Assembly (NCBI GenBank): GCA_965150505.1
Contig: CBCTVZ010000007.1
Span: 1 to 39,238, forward strand
Origin: JAGZHZ01 sp965150505
Lineage (GTDB): Bacteria; Bacillota; Clostridia; Lachnospirales; Lachnospiraceae
DNA: 39,238 nucleotides
Reading direction: 5' to 3'
The notes below the pieces were generated by a model. It had not been told where the DNA came from, ran no database searches, and worked only from the letters and a program-made list of their open reading frames with translations. Of the stretch, positions 8,870 to 18,194 are shown in pieces. Position 1 is the stretch's first letter. Each line of letters begins with the position of its first letter. Made by a program: the position numbers and the translations under genes.

Positions 8870-8903
8870 GAATTTTTATGTAAAGAATTTTATAAAAATA
8901 TCA

Positions 8904-8942
8904 GAGGGCAAAGACTGTATTTACTTTTTCAGTCTTTGCCCT
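8904..8942. terminator. Terminator between the SPFH gene and argF
   Basis: AGGGCAAAGACTG pairs perfectly with CAGTCTTTGCCCT around a 13-nt T-rich loop. On the minus strand it is followed by CTGATATTTTTAT, so it ends the NfeD-SPFH transcript. Confidence 0.75.
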
Positions 8943-9019
8943 TCCTTTAAATTACAATATTACAATACTTTCTGTTCCGGTACTGTTTCTTTTGATATTT
9001 TATACATCAAATTGGATAT

Positions 9020-9973
9020 CTATTCATCCTTTGCCACTTCCACTACAGATTTCACAAGACCTGCAATGTTCTGAATTTCAGAAGGAATAATAATCTTTGT
9101 CGCTTTTCCATCTGCTACCTGACCCAGTGTTTCAAGACTCTTCAATGCAAGTACGGCCTGATCTGCTCCTGCCTCTTTTAAGAATCGAATACCATCCGCT
9201 CTTGCCTGCTGCACTTTTAAGATCGCTTCTGCCTGACCTTCTGCCTCACGGATCATCTTTTCTTTCTCAGCCTCTGCTCTTAAGATGGCAGCCTGTTTCT
9301 CTGCCTCAGCATCCAAAATCGCCGACTCTTTCTTTCCTTCTGCGACCAGAATTGTAGATTTCTTTTCACCTTCTGCTTTCAGAATCGCTTCTCTTCGTTC
9401 ACGTTCTGCCTTCATCTGTTTTTCCATCGCATCTTGAATGGCAGCAGGAGGAATAATATTTTTCAGCTCCACACGATTTACTTTAATGCCCCATGGATCT
9501 GTAGCAATATCCAAAGATGCTCTCATTTTTGTATTAATCGTCTCTCTTGACGTTAATGTCTCATCCAGTTCCAAATCACCGATGATATTTCTCAATGTTG
9601 TTGCTGTCAGATTTTCAATCGCCATGATTGGATTTTCCACACCATAAGCAAATGCCTTTGGGTCTGTAATCTGGAAAAATACAACCGTATCAATCCGCAT
9701 CGTAACATTATCTTTTGTGATAACAGGCTGTGGTTCAAAATCAACCACCTGTTCTTTTAAATTGATTCTTTTTGCAATGCGATCTAAGAAAGGCCATTTC
9801 CAGTGGAGTCCTACTCCCCAAGTGCCACGATAACCTCCCAGACGTTCAATAATCATTGCATGTGCCTGTGGTACAATCTTGATACATGATGTTAAAATTA
9901 TTAAAAGAACTACCACCGCAACGATAATCAAAGCAAATTCTGGTACGCTTAACATACTAAAAAATTTCCTCAT
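9020..9973 (-). CDS. SPFH-domain (stomatin/paraslipin, QmcA-like) membrane protein
   Basis: Proteins of this family form large cage-like oligomers on the membrane and organise microdomains or protease access. The 317 residues show one N-terminal membrane segment (about 13-32), an SPFH domain (about 35-190) with RLGGYRGTWGVGLHWKWPF and VVDFEPQPVITKDNVTM, then a long Ala/Glu/Lys coiled coil (about 185-255) built of AEGEKK- and AEAEKQ-type units, and a C-terminal tail. It follows the NfeD gene by 25 bases. NfeD-SPFH pairs are widespread and the two proteins are thought to act together. Confidence 0.92.
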   Translation of the reverse strand: MRKFFSMLSVPEFALIIVAVVVLLIILTSCIKIVPQAHAMIIERLGGYRGTWGVGLHWKWPFLDRIAKRINLKEQVVDFEPQPVITKDNVTMRIDTVVFFQITDPKAFAYGVENPIMAIENLTATTLRNIIGDLELDETLTSRETINTKMRASLDIATDPWGIKVNRVELKNIIPPAAIQDAMEKQMKAERERREAILKAEGEKKSTILVAEGKKESAILDAEAEKQAAILRAEAEKEKMIREAEGQAEAILKVQQARADGIRFLKEAGADQAVLALKSLETLGQVADGKATKIIIPSEIQNIAGLVKSVVEVAKDE

Positions 9974-9998
9974 ACTCTTTCCTCCTTTTCTCTTTCAC

Positions 9999-10433
9999 TT
10001 ACTCTTTTCTCACAATCAATTTTACGCCTCTGATTTCTTCAACCACTACTTTTTCTCCTGATTGAATCATGACTTCTTCTTTCGCTGAACGTGCTGTCCA
10101 AATCTGTCCCTGAATCTGTACCTGACCTTTTCCATCCAGATTCGAGATTTCTTCTGTCACAATACCAGTCTTCCCAATCAAACTGTCTGCATTCGTCCGA
10201 GCTGGATTTTTGTTAATATAATGGACAGCAAATGGTCTTGTGAAAATCAATAGTAAAATGGATACGCCAAAAAATAATATAATCTGCATCCATAAATCCG
10301 CTCCTGCCATCGAAGCAATGAACGCTGCCAAAGAACCGCCTGCAAACCAAATCGTTGTCAATCCCATTGTGGCAAGTTCAATCAGGATCAGAACAATCAT
10401 AAGACCTAACCAGAAAACAGATTCCGCTTCCAT
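9999..10433 (-). CDS. NfeD-family membrane protein
   Basis: The 144 residues carry two or three membrane segments in the first 75 residues (FWLGLMIVLILIELATMGLT and LWMQIILFFGVSILLLIF), followed by a soluble OB-fold NfeD domain. Its signature is SLIGKTGIVTEEI and GQVQIQGQIWTARS. This is the short NfeD form without the ClpP-like protease domain. Its pairing with the SPFH gene predicts a role in membrane-domain scaffolding. The start at 10433 is preceded by GGAGGG. Confidence 0.9.
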   Translation of the reverse strand: MEAESVFWLGLMIVLILIELATMGLTTIWFAGGSLAAFIASMAGADLWMQIILFFGVSILLLIFTRPFAVHYINKNPARTNADSLIGKTGIVTEEISNLDGKGQVQIQGQIWTARSAKEEVMIQSGEKVVVEEIRGVKLIVRKE

Positions 10434-10805
10434 CGTTTTCCCTCCTATCCTTTTTTATTTATCTTACTCTTCTTATCTTATTTTATTTCTCATGAGAACA
10501 CAAGAATTTTAGATACTATCCATTCATACAAATAATTTTATTTACTCAAATTTTCAGAAACATTTTCTCTGTTCTTTTTATTTTTCGTTTCCTGTTCTTT
10601 TTTTATTTCTTGCTCTGCTCAAATATTTTCTTTTATTATAATACGATCAAGAGAACACAATCCTTTCATTTTTTTCACTTTTTTATCTTTTTATATTTAT
10701 CTTTCTTTCGGCTGATACGCTATTTTTGATATCATCCTGAAGTACGCAAAAAAGGTATAGCCAAATTTAGACTATACCTTTTATTAAAAACGAATATATT
10801 TTATT
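10434..10805. other. AT-rich intergenic region without a gene
   Basis: This is dominated by T-runs on the plus strand. It contains the leader of the NfeD gene and the terminator of the hydrolase gene. A TATAAT lies on the minus strand at 10640-10635 but has no acceptable -35 at the right distance. I see no RNA gene. Confidence 0.5.
10750..10782. terminator. Terminator after the SleB-type hydrolase
   Basis: AAAAGGTATAG and CTATACCTTTT form an 11-bp stem with an 11-nt loop. On the minus strand it is followed by TTTGCG, ending the hydrolase transcript. The opposite U-run is weaker. Confidence 0.75.
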
Positions 10806-11990
10806 TTAATAGAACTGATGATCTCCGATCTGTATTCCCTGACCAGATCCTGTATTGAAGTATAATGCGCCTCCAACTGGATTTTCTCCGTTCAATGCTG
10901 CCTGTGCTGCTTCTACGCAATCATCCGGCACACCATTTGCCAGCGCATTTGCCAATGCTCCGCTGTAAGCCGGTGTGAACTGTCCGCTCTGGTAGATGAC
11001 ATCATAAATCGTATTTGGGAACAGACTGCTTGCCACACGATTCATTACAACCGCTCCAACTGCGACTTTTCCCTCACGGGACTGATTTCCTGCCTCACAG
11101 TAAATAATAGCCGCAAGAAGATTTAAGTCATCTGAACTTACCTCTATAGAAGGCTCTGTCTCTGGAGTTTCTGTCTCGTATTCTGGCGCTTCTGTCTCGT
11201 ATTCCGGAGTCTCTGTCTCATACATCGGCGCTTCTGTCTCGTATTCCGGAGCCTCTGTCTCATACATTGGCGCTTCTGTCTCGTATACTGGAGCATCTGT
11301 CTCATACATCGGCGCTTCTGTCTCATATTCTGGAGTCTCTGGTATGTAAACATCATCATAGTATGTTTCACCATAATATTCATCCTGAACATCATATGTA
11401 ACATCGCTGTAATCTGTATACGTCTGTGGCACATAATTTTCATTTGCCACTGCTGTATCCAAAATAGGCACATAGCTTAAGTCATCCAATGCCATATATC
11501 CTGTTGATCCATCGTACAGACTGATCTTTGCAAAAACACCATCATTTGAAATTACTTCTAACTGCTGTCCTTCACACGCAGTTCCAAGAACAGTAGAATA
11601 AATATCTGCCTTTGCATAAACTGGAGCGCCTGTATAATTTGCTTCCATCAGATTTCCTGGAACACCATATACATTTGCAAGTGCATTCGCACTCTCACCA
11701 AATGCTAAGAACTGTGTCTTCACATATCCTGTCACATCACCAGAACAAATCAAAGACCAATCTCCGTATGTTCCAATTACTTCTGCGCCGCTGCCTGCAA
11801 AGAGAGTTCCTACAATCTGACTGTCTTCTGAAGCATATTCACGAATATTCAAGCTTCCAATAACATCCGCAACTGCCATAGAAGTGTCTGTATAATTATA
11901 TTCGCCCGCAAATGCAGCTGTACCTGAGCATATAGAAATTACTAGAGCTGAAATCGTACTGTAAACAAGCGGCTTCATTTTTCTTTTCAT
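10806..11990 (-). CDS. Secreted SleB-type cell-wall hydrolase with SH3 domains and a heptapeptide-repeat linker
   Basis: This is a likely peptidoglycan lytic enzyme acting in the wall. The 394 residues begin with a signal peptide (cleavage near AFAGE, about residue 29). Two SH3-like modules (about 37-95 and 108-165) carry typical features such as IGSLNIREYASEDSQIVG. An acidic Tyr/Thr-rich stretch (about 175-220) leads to eight tandem 7-residue units (YETEAPM type, residues 222-277). The C-terminal hydrolase_2 (SleB/CwlJ) domain runs from about 283 and has the probable catalytic Glu299 in LLAAIIYCEAGNQSREG. The ATG at 11990 was chosen over one 69 bases upstream because TAGGAGG and the signal peptide fit it. 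SleB proper acts in spore germination; this domain order suggests vegetative wall remodelling. Confidence 0.88.
   Translation of the reverse strand: MKRKMKPLVYSTISALVISICSGTAAFAGEYNYTDTSMAVADVIGSLNIREYASEDSQIVGTLFAGSGAEVIGTYGDWSLICSGDVTGYVKTQFLAFGESANALANVYGVPGNLMEANYTGAPVYAKADIYSTVLGTACEGQQLEVISNDGVFAKISLYDGSTGYMALDDLSYVPILDTAVANENYVPQTYTDYSDVTYDVQDEYYGETYYDDVYIPETPEYETEAPMYETDAPVYETEAPMYETEAPEYETEAPMYETETPEYETEAPEYETETPETEPSIEVSSDDLNLLAAIIYCEAGNQSREGKVAVGAVVMNRVASSLFPNTIYDVIYQSGQFTPAYSGALANALANGVPDDCVEAAQAALNGENPVGGALYFNTGSGQGIQIGDHQFY
11160..11327 (-). repeat. Eight in-frame 21-bp tandem repeats
   Basis: The minus strand encodes eight consecutive YETxxPx units: YETEAPM, YETDAPV, YETEAPM, YETEAPE, YETEAPM, YETETPE, YETEAPE and YETETPE. 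Nucleotide identity among units is high, which makes copy-number change by slippage likely. Confidence 0.9.
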
Positions 11991-12092
11991 TGTATACCTC
12001 CTAATGCCCTTCCAAAAGAATTGCATTTCTATCACATTTTTAATACATCCTTGTTTCATTTGTTACATAATTATTAACTTTATTACAAACGT

Positions 12093-12121
12093 ATTTTATA
12101 ACAATGAAAAGTATTTGTCAA
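12093..12121 (-). promoter_or_regulatory. Promoter of the SleB-type hydrolase gene
   Basis: The minus strand reads TTGACA (12121-12116), 17 nt, then TAAAAT (12098-12093). Two TGTAA elements follow it in the leader, 20 bases apart (TGTAAT and TGTAAC), recalling half-sites of the WalR wall regulator but not its usual spacing. Confidence 0.65.
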
Positions 12122-12193
12122 CATTTTCTTTTTCCGCCATTCTCTCACACTGTCTCTGCAATTTTTCTATTTCGCTTAAACTTTCTGTCTGTT

Positions 12194-12970
12194 TTACTTT
12201 CTATTTCTTCTCTGTCTGTTTACTTCATACATTAAAATTCCTGCTGCCATTGCTGCATTTAAGGATTCCACTTTGCCCTGCATCGGTATTTTTACATAGC
12301 AGTCCGCCTTTGATGCTAATTCATCTGTCAGTCCATTTCCTTCATTTCCAATCATAAAAGCCGTTCCTGACAGATAGTCTTCTCCATCATAGCTATTTTT
12401 TCCTTTTAAATGTGCTGCAAACACACGAATCTTCTTCTTTTTCAATTCCTCCACGATATCTGTCACGGAATCTACATACAGAAATGGCATTCGATAAATA
12501 GAGCCCATTGTAGAGCGAATCACCTTCGGATTATAAAGATCCACGCAATCTTTGCTCAAAAAGATGCCATCCACCCCCGCTCCTTCTGCGGTTCTAAAAA
12601 TAGTCCCCATATTTCCAGGATCTTGAAGATTTTCCAGAACAAGAAAAAAAGGGTGTTCTTTTTTCCAAAAATCTTCCATTTTATAATGATACTGCTTTAC
12701 AATGCTTAAAACGCCCTGCGGTGTCATCGTATCGGATGCGCTCTGAAAAACACGGTCTTCCACAATCTCCAAATCTGTATCACAAAGCATTTCTTTTTCT
12801 TTTTTATAGAAACTCTCTGAGACATACGTCTTTACAATTCTTTCTCTCGGCGCTTCCTGATACATACGAAGCCCCTCCACCAGAAACACATCCTGTTCTT
12901 TTCTGGCTTTTCCTTTTTTCTCTAACCGTATGATATTTTTTATCTGCTGATTTGATGTACTGGTAATCAT
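12194..12970 (-). CDS. TrmH/SpoU-family RNA 2'-O-methyltransferase
   Basis: This SPOUT-class enzyme transfers methyl from S-adenosylmethionine to a ribose 2'-OH of rRNA or tRNA. The 258 residues have an N-terminal substrate-binding domain (about 1-95, with SNQQIKNIIRLEKKGKARKE and FLVEGLRMYQEA) and a C-terminal knotted domain. The three SpoU motifs are visible: NLQDPGNMGTIFRTAEGAG, GNEGNGLTDEL and IPMQGKVESLNAAMAAGI. The exact target cannot be read from sequence. The ATG at 12970 fits AAAGGA eight bases upstream. Confidence 0.92.
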   Translation of the reverse strand: MITSTSNQQIKNIIRLEKKGKARKEQDVFLVEGLRMYQEAPRERIVKTYVSESFYKKEKEMLCDTDLEIVEDRVFQSASDTMTPQGVLSIVKQYHYKMEDFWKKEHPFFLVLENLQDPGNMGTIFRTAEGAGVDGIFLSKDCVDLYNPKVIRSTMGSIYRMPFLYVDSVTDIVEELKKKKIRVFAAHLKGKNSYDGEDYLSGTAFMIGNEGNGLTDELASKADCYVKIPMQGKVESLNAAMAAGILMYEVNRQRRNRK

Positions 12971-13038
12971 ATTTTTTCCTTTCTTGGTCTCTGGTCGTTT
13001 TTTCGTCAAATTTCATCTCTGCAATACTTTGACCAGTT

Positions 13039-13087
13039 AAAAAACGGATATCTGCAACATATATTTTATTGCAGCTATCCGTTTTTT
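13039..13087. terminator. Terminator after pfkA
   Basis: AAAAAACGGATA pairs with TATCCGTTTTTT, with an inner TGCAA/TTGCA stem. On the minus strand it follows pfkA with a U-run. A smaller hairpin (CACGAAA ttgc TTTCGTG, 13099-13116) precedes it. Confidence 0.8.
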
Positions 13088-13191
13088 CTATTCATAACAC
13101 GAAATTGCTTTCGTGTCTTTTATATTATCAATTTCCAGAATTTTTTATTCTTTTCAACTGCCGCCAAAAACAAATCCTGTTTTTTTACAGA

Positions 13192-14166
13192 TTAAACAGA
13201 CAATGCTTTGCTTACTCTGTACCAGTATTCTGGGATACTCTTCTGCATAGCAAGAGCTTCATTGATATCAAAGTCCTGGAAATCTCCATGACGATATCCC
13301 ACAACACGGTTTGTCTTTCCTGCACATAACAGATCAACTGCATAAGAGCCCATCATAGAAGCATATACTCTATCCTTACATGTCGGGCTTCCTCCTCTTT
13401 GCATATGTCCCAGAATTGTCGCTCTTGTCTCCACACCTGTAGCAGCTTCCAGACGGCGTGCCATACTTGTAGAGTGTCCGATTCCCTCTGCATTGATAAT
13501 GATATGATGTTTTTTACCGCGTTTTCTTGTTGCAATAATATTGCTGATCAGCTTCTGCTCATCATAATCATATTTTTCAGGAAGCAAGATATCTTCCGCA
13601 CCGTTTGCAATACCACACCATAAAGCGATATATCCTGCATTTCTTCCCATAACCTCGATAATACTGCAGCGTTCATGAGATGTAGATGTATCACGCACTT
13701 TGTCAATCGCTTCCATTGCTGTGTTGACAGCTGTATCAAATCCTATTGTATACTCTGTACAAGCGATATCCAAATCAATCGTTCCAGGTACGCCAACTGT
13801 ATTAATACCTAAATTTGCAAGTTTCTGTGCTCCGGCAAAAGATCCGTCGCCTCCAATAACAACCAATCCATCAATTCCATGTTTTTTGCAGACTTCTGCA
13901 CCACGTCTCTGTCCTTCCTCTGTACGGAATTCAGTACAACGCGCTGTATAAAGAACTGTACCACCTTTTGAAATTGTATCGGATACGTCTCTTGCTGTTA
14001 AGTCTCTGATTTCTTCATTCAAAAGACCATTATAGCCTTTGTAGATTCCTTTTACTTTTTTTCCTTCGCTGATCGCTCTTCTGACAACTGCACGAATTGC
14101 GGCGTTCATTCCTGGAGCATCTCCGCCACTTGTCAGAACTCCTATGGTATTAATTTCCTTTGCCAT
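13192..14166 (-). CDS. pfkA: ATP-dependent 6-phosphofructokinase
   Basis: This enzyme phosphorylates fructose 6-phosphate to fructose 1,6-bisphosphate, the committed step of glycolysis. The 324 residues carry the nucleotide motif TSGGDAPGMNAAIR (12-25), GGDGS (105-109, the glycine-containing form typical of ATP rather than pyrophosphate enzymes), the catalytic base Asp131 in PGTIDLDIACTEYTIGFDTA, and the substrate segment EVMGRNAGYIALW. Leu132 replaces the Asn usual in PGTIDND; I recall this variant in related Clostridia. It lies 63 bases after dnaE, a conserved dnaE-pfkA order. AGGAGGTAATGAT precedes the start. Confidence 0.96.
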   Translation of the reverse strand: MAKEINTIGVLTSGGDAPGMNAAIRAVVRRAISEGKKVKGIYKGYNGLLNEEIRDLTARDVSDTISKGGTVLYTARCTEFRTEEGQRRGAEVCKKHGIDGLVVIGGDGSFAGAQKLANLGINTVGVPGTIDLDIACTEYTIGFDTAVNTAMEAIDKVRDTSTSHERCSIIEVMGRNAGYIALWCGIANGAEDILLPEKYDYDEQKLISNIIATRKRGKKHHIIINAEGIGHSTSMARRLEAATGVETRATILGHMQRGGSPTCKDRVYASMMGSYAVDLLCAGKTNRVVGYRHGDFQDFDINEALAMQKSIPEYWYRVSKALSV

Positions 14167-14229
14167 ATCATTACCTCCTGTTTTTATAGGTCCCTACACC
14201 GATATCTTTACTCTATACTCCCTAACATT

Positions 14230-15455
14230 CTAATTCATTTTCCCGACATTTTCAATACTCTTTTCTACAACTTTTATATTCTCAGCGCCAAAAGCTTGTA
14301 TTAATCTGTCTATTAATGTCTGATCTGCATTTACAGACCATCCTTCCGGCAATCTACGAATTGCCTTTGGATTTCTTACATAAATCACAACGCCATCTTT
14401 TCCTTCAGAATCTTTCAGAAAACGATACAGTTTCGTCTCCATCTTACTAAAGGAATCCATATCTGGAAATTGTATCCACAATTCTTTCGGTATCTGTTCA
14501 AATGCCCATATTTTTTCACAGATTAATTTACTTGCCCGATCTTCCTCACTAGAAACTCTTCCTTGAACAAATACCTTTGTATCTTCTTTGATCAAATGAC
14601 TATATTTTTCATAGTCTCTTGGAAAGACAACGACTTCTACATTTCCCACAAGATCTTCCAATGTAAAAAATGCCATCGTTTTATTATTTTTTGTATATTT
14701 AATGGTCTTAGAAGCAATCATTCCCCCTAAAATTTCTCGTTTTCCATCCATTACTTTTGAATATCCTGATTCCTCATCAATCATAAAATCCGCTGTCACA
14801 GCAGAAATCTGACGTTTCCACTGCGCTTCATATTTTTCAAGAGGATGTCCGCTTACATAAATTCCCAATACTTCTTTTTCAAAAGCAAGCAGATCTTCTT
14901 TCTCATATTCTTCTACGTCAGGAAGCTGAATCTCATACTCTTTTTTCTCTTCTTCATCCACAAAATCAAACAGACTGAGCTGACCAGAAATCATTGTCTT
15001 TTTTTCTTTATTTATGCTGTCTATCAATCGCTCATAGATCATAAGAAGCTGCTTTCTTTTTGCTCCAAAACTGTCAAACGCGCCTGCTTTAATTAAATTT
15101 TCTATTGCTCGTTTGTTTACTTCTTTGTCAGAAACTCTGTCGATAAAATCTTTCAAAGAAGTAAATTCTCCATTGTTTCTTCGTTCTTCTACAATCTTAT
15201 CAATTACGCTTCCTCCTACACTTTTTATAGCAGAAAGCCCATATCGAATCGCTTTTCCATCTACTGAAAAAGTCCGTTCTCCTTTGTTGATGTCAGGAGG
15301 CAAAATCGTAATTCCCATCTGGCGGCAAGTTAAAATATATTCTGCCACTTTTCCCGGATTTTCAATCACAGATGTCATCAATGCCGCCATATATTCCACC
15401 GGATAATAATATTTCAGCCATGCCGTCTGATAAGAGACTACTGCATATGCTGCGG
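14230..15455 (-). CDS. dnaE: DNA polymerase III alpha subunit DnaE, exon 3 (C-terminal third)
   Basis: This exon encodes the last 407 residues of the replicative polymerase and its stop codon. It begins in the second base of an Ala codon with CCGCAGCATATGCAG. Joined to exon 2 it reads FNKSHAAAYAVVSYQTAWL, a hallmark DnaE segment. It continues with YYPVEYMAALMTS, the helix-hairpin-helix region (SIKNVGG-like SAIKSVGGSVIDKI), an OB-fold (ILGGMIASKTIKYTKNNKTM, VVVFPRDYEKY) and a short C-terminal domain. No ribosome site precedes its first ATG at 15399, which is an internal Met, so it is not a separate gene. Confidence 0.93.
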
Positions 15456-15504
15456 ATGTCGATAGGTAACTCTTTGATATTATCTCTAAGTTTTCCCCCG
15501 ACCC

Positions 15505-15538
15505 AAACCGTGCGTGCGACTTTCACCGCACACGGCTT
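15505..15538 (-). other. Group II intron domain V (intron 2)
   Basis: This 34-nt hairpin begins AAGCCGTG on the minus strand and ends CACGGTTT, with a GAAA loop. It has the AGC catalytic triad and the conserved G-U wobble pair. It is the ribozyme active-site domain. Confidence 0.9.
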
Positions 15539-15600
15539 TCTATCGAAAAAGTTTGCTTTTCTTTCATATAGTGTCACCACTATACAAAAGTTTCAACTGT

Positions 15601-16422
15601 TTAATGAGTTAATTTCTTTCTTAATTCTAAGATTTTCTTATTTTTTGTTTCTGTTTGTGAGTGAACCAAGTTGTGACAAAAATCACATAATGTTGCAAGA
15701 TTTTTTAATTTATTGATTTCATTTAAAGGTAAAGTATTATCTTTATGATGACAATGGACTTCTCCAACATTTACAAATTTCTTGCAGGCAATACATTTTC
15801 CCTTATCCCTGTTATACGCATATTCTCGATTCATTACATATTCAAAATTATAGATTCTATTATGTTTTTCATTATTTCCTACAATTTTAAATAATTCATA
15901 AGGATTATATATGCTTTGTCTATATTTTCCTTTTTGTTTCTTTATATTTTCTTCACTCTTTAATTTTCTTCCTTCTATTGTATAAGGAGTCATCTTAGGA
16001 TTAAAGTGTCTTGCGTATTGTATAGGTGTAATAAACATTTTGGTAATGCCTACTTTTACATCTTGATATTCTATAAAGAATGTCTTTGTTTTATATCCTT
16101 GATGTCTATTTGTCAGATTTCCCAATTTGTCTAATTCTATCAGAGTATCTTTTGCTGTACCATTTATATATCGCATAGTTTTGTACATTGTGTAATAAAT
16201 TTGATTATCTATGTTCATAAATGTTCTCTTGGCTATGCTAATTCTATAATAATTGCTTAAGCCTATAATCATACTGTTTATCTTTTCCATCAGTACTACT
16301 TTTTTCAATAAAGTTTCCTGATATCTGATAGCAATGATTTTGTCTAAGATAATTCTTACTTTTTTTCTGATAGCTTCCTGATTTGGAATTACTTTACATA
16401 CTTCTTTATCTGAAAATCTTTT
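15601..16422 (-). CDS. Intron-encoded maturase X and HNH part, out of frame with the reverse transcriptase
   Basis: This open frame continues the intron protein after a one-base shift. It begins in the KRFSDKEVCKVIPNQ region, overlapping the end of the reverse transcriptase frame by about 14 nt. The first part (MEKINSMIIGLSNYYRISI) matches the maturase X/thumb domain, which binds the intron RNA and promotes splicing. The C-terminal part is an HNH endonuclease with CIAC, EVHCHHKDN, CDFCHNLVH and paired zinc cysteines. The first in-frame start candidate is the TTG at 16308, with no good ribosome site, so it is probably not initiated on its own. It is likely a fragment of one protein of about 620 residues. 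Confidence 0.8.
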   Translation of the reverse strand, partial: KRFSDKEVCKVIPNQEAIRKKVRIILDKIIAIRYQETLLKKVVLMEKINSMIIGLSNYYRISIAKRTFMNIDNQIYYTMYKTMRYINGTAKDTLIELDKLGNLTNRHQGYKTKTFFIEYQDVKVGITKMFITPIQYARHFNPKMTPYTIEGRKLKSEENIKKQKGKYRQSIYNPYELFKIVGNNEKHNRIYNFEYVMNREYAYNRDKGKCIACKKFVNVGEVHCHHKDNTLPLNEINKLKNLATLCDFCHNLVHSQTETKNKKILELRKKLTH

Positions 16423-17470
16423 CTATAAATATTTCAAACCCTAGAAATTTTACTCTCTGCTCTTTCAAATTTGTAATAACTGTTTTTTCTTTTGAAAGAT
16501 TTAATTTTAATCTGTGTTTGAAAAATTTCTTGCATTGGTTTAATGTTTTTACTGCTTCATCATAATCATTTGTGAGTATTATCCAATCATCTGCATATCT
16601 TATCAAATATTTCGGACAATGTTCTCTTTTTAAATTCTTTCTTGCATTGTCTTTGGCAACTTTGGGTCTTGATTTTGATTTCAAGGAATATGCTTCAATA
16701 TATGGGTGTTCTTCAAATTGTTTGACTACATATTCATCAAAACAATTTAAATATATATTTGCTAAAATAGGTGAAATAATTCCACCCTGTGGCGTTCCCA
16801 ATACTGATTCATATGTTTTCAATTCTTCCATAATCCCTGCTCTTAACATCTTTTTAATAAGAGTTAAATATCTTTGATCTTTAATTCCAAGTCCATACAT
16901 CATTTTAATTAGGATATTATGGTTTACATTATCGAAAAAACTTTCTATATCGCCCTCAATCGCTATATAACAATCTGTATTATTCACAATTTGAACAACT
17001 CTTGCTATGGCATTTTCAGCGCTTCTATAAGGTCTGAATCCATAACTGTGTGAAAAAAATTTTGCTTCTACAATCGGTTCAATTACCATTTTTGCTAACA
17101 GTTGAATCATTCTATCTATCATCGTCGGTATTCCCAACGGTCTTTTATCTCCATTCTTTTTTGAAATGTATACTCTTCTAACAGGTTTTGGATGATAGTT
17201 GTCTATCGTATCCTGAATGAGTTTTATAAGGTCTGGAGCAGACATTTGAAGATATTTATTTATATCAGTATTATCAATTCCGACTGTATAACTTCCTTTA
17301 TTTGATTTTATTTTATGAATTGCAGCAATAATTACTTGTTCATTTTTCATTAACTCTATGAAGTCATAAAATTCTGTTTCTTTGTTCTTAGAATTTTCAT
17401 ACATAGTATCAAATACTTGTATTAATTTTTCTTCATTATCAATGACATAACTTTTCATATACATCTTCAA
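16406..17470 (-). CDS. Group II intron reverse transcriptase (5' part of frameshifted intron protein)
   Basis: The 354 residues cover RT domains 0-7: VRRVYISKKNGDKRPLGIPT (about 97-116), SYGFRPYRSAENAI (about 142-155), catalytic Asp174 in AIEGDIESFFDNV, GTPQGGIISP (225-234) and the active-site YADD (292-295). The protein promotes splicing and copies the intron at target sites. The frame ends at a TAA at 16408-16406, just after FLGFEIFIEKIFR, where family members continue into the X domain. Removing one base from AAAA (16419-16422) or TTTT (16413-16416) would fuse it to the maturase/HNH frame. The start is a TTG at 17470, six bases after GAGGTGG. Confidence 0.9.
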   Translation of the reverse strand: MKMYMKSYVIDNEEKLIQVFDTMYENSKNKETEFYDFIELMKNEQVIIAAIHKIKSNKGSYTVGIDNTDINKYLQMSAPDLIKLIQDTIDNYHPKPVRRVYISKKNGDKRPLGIPTMIDRMIQLLAKMVIEPIVEAKFFSHSYGFRPYRSAENAIARVVQIVNNTDCYIAIEGDIESFFDNVNHNILIKMMYGLGIKDQRYLTLIKKMLRAGIMEELKTYESVLGTPQGGIISPILANIYLNCFDEYVVKQFEEHPYIEAYSLKSKSRPKVAKDNARKNLKREHCPKYLIRYADDWIILTNDYDEAVKTLNQCKKFFKHRLKLNLSKEKTVITNLKEQRVKFLGFEIFIEKIFR

Positions 17471-18194
17471 TGTGAACCACCTCTGATGTTTTAACTATTT
17501 TACTCCCACCTTTTTCTTTTATAAAAGATAAGGGGTCGTGTTGAAATGTCATTAAACAATTTACTTCTTTTCCGACTGGAGTCCTTCGCTCAGAGTAGTT
17601 TTATCCTCCTAATCACATTACTGTGAATAGTAACTATCGGCTACTCGTCATCACTACTATGACTCCTCTGACTCTCCTTAATCTTCATCGATATAACACT
17701 CTCTGATTAAGGAGTCTCCCAAGTTCCAATAAGATTAGCCCTTGTTTTATTTTGACTTAGGTTTCCTCTCTATGCCGAAGACTGCAATGTGGCTGACTAC
17801 TTTAATCACCATATTGCCATAGTTTGTACTCTTGGATATAAATAAATCACGACCATTTATATCAGTCTTAAAATCCTACTGCTTGCTGTAGGGCAACAAT
17901 TACGACACTTCAAACAAGGATTCGTTCTCCTAACCATATCAAAATTTTTAAAGCGAACCACTCCATATAGCCTCTTTATGTTCGGCTGAGGCATCAGGCT
18001 CTGTCCTTACCGTGCTTTATACACAAATTGTGTTATCAATTTATGCACAACGGGGTATCATTCTTATTACTTTAAGTAGTTGTAATAGAAGGGATTTTCA
18101 CCCTCCAAATCATCTTATTAGTTAAAATTGTTTGCACAATTTCTCAGCTTTTGTTTCCTATCTCAGGACTTTTATATGCTGAAACTTGGCGCAC

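Larger units (their letters stand above)
15456..18194 (-). mobile_element. Group II intron 2 in dnaE, with reverse transcriptase gene
   Basis: On the minus strand the 2739-nt element starts with GTGCG (18194), matching the GUGYG 5' consensus, and ends with an AY dinucleotide (GACAT, 15456). Domain V is at 15505-15538 and a candidate branch-point A lies eight bases from the 3' end (15463). A two-part reverse transcriptase/maturase occupies domain IV, and about 720 nt upstream of it form domains I-III. Excision joins CAC-G to CC-GCA and restores the conserved FNKSHAAAYA. The terminal four exon bases CACG can pair with CGTG in a hairpin loop at 17851-17848, a possible but short EBS1. The intron class is uncertain. 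Confidence 0.92.

Noticed and set aside
11160..11327. CRISPR-like array
   Set aside because: The 21-bp units are contiguous without spacers and encode an in-frame peptide repeat.
15362..15580. Small minus-strand open frame across the intron 2 3' end
   Set aside because: It runs through domains V and VI and into dnaE in a wrong frame; this is chance.
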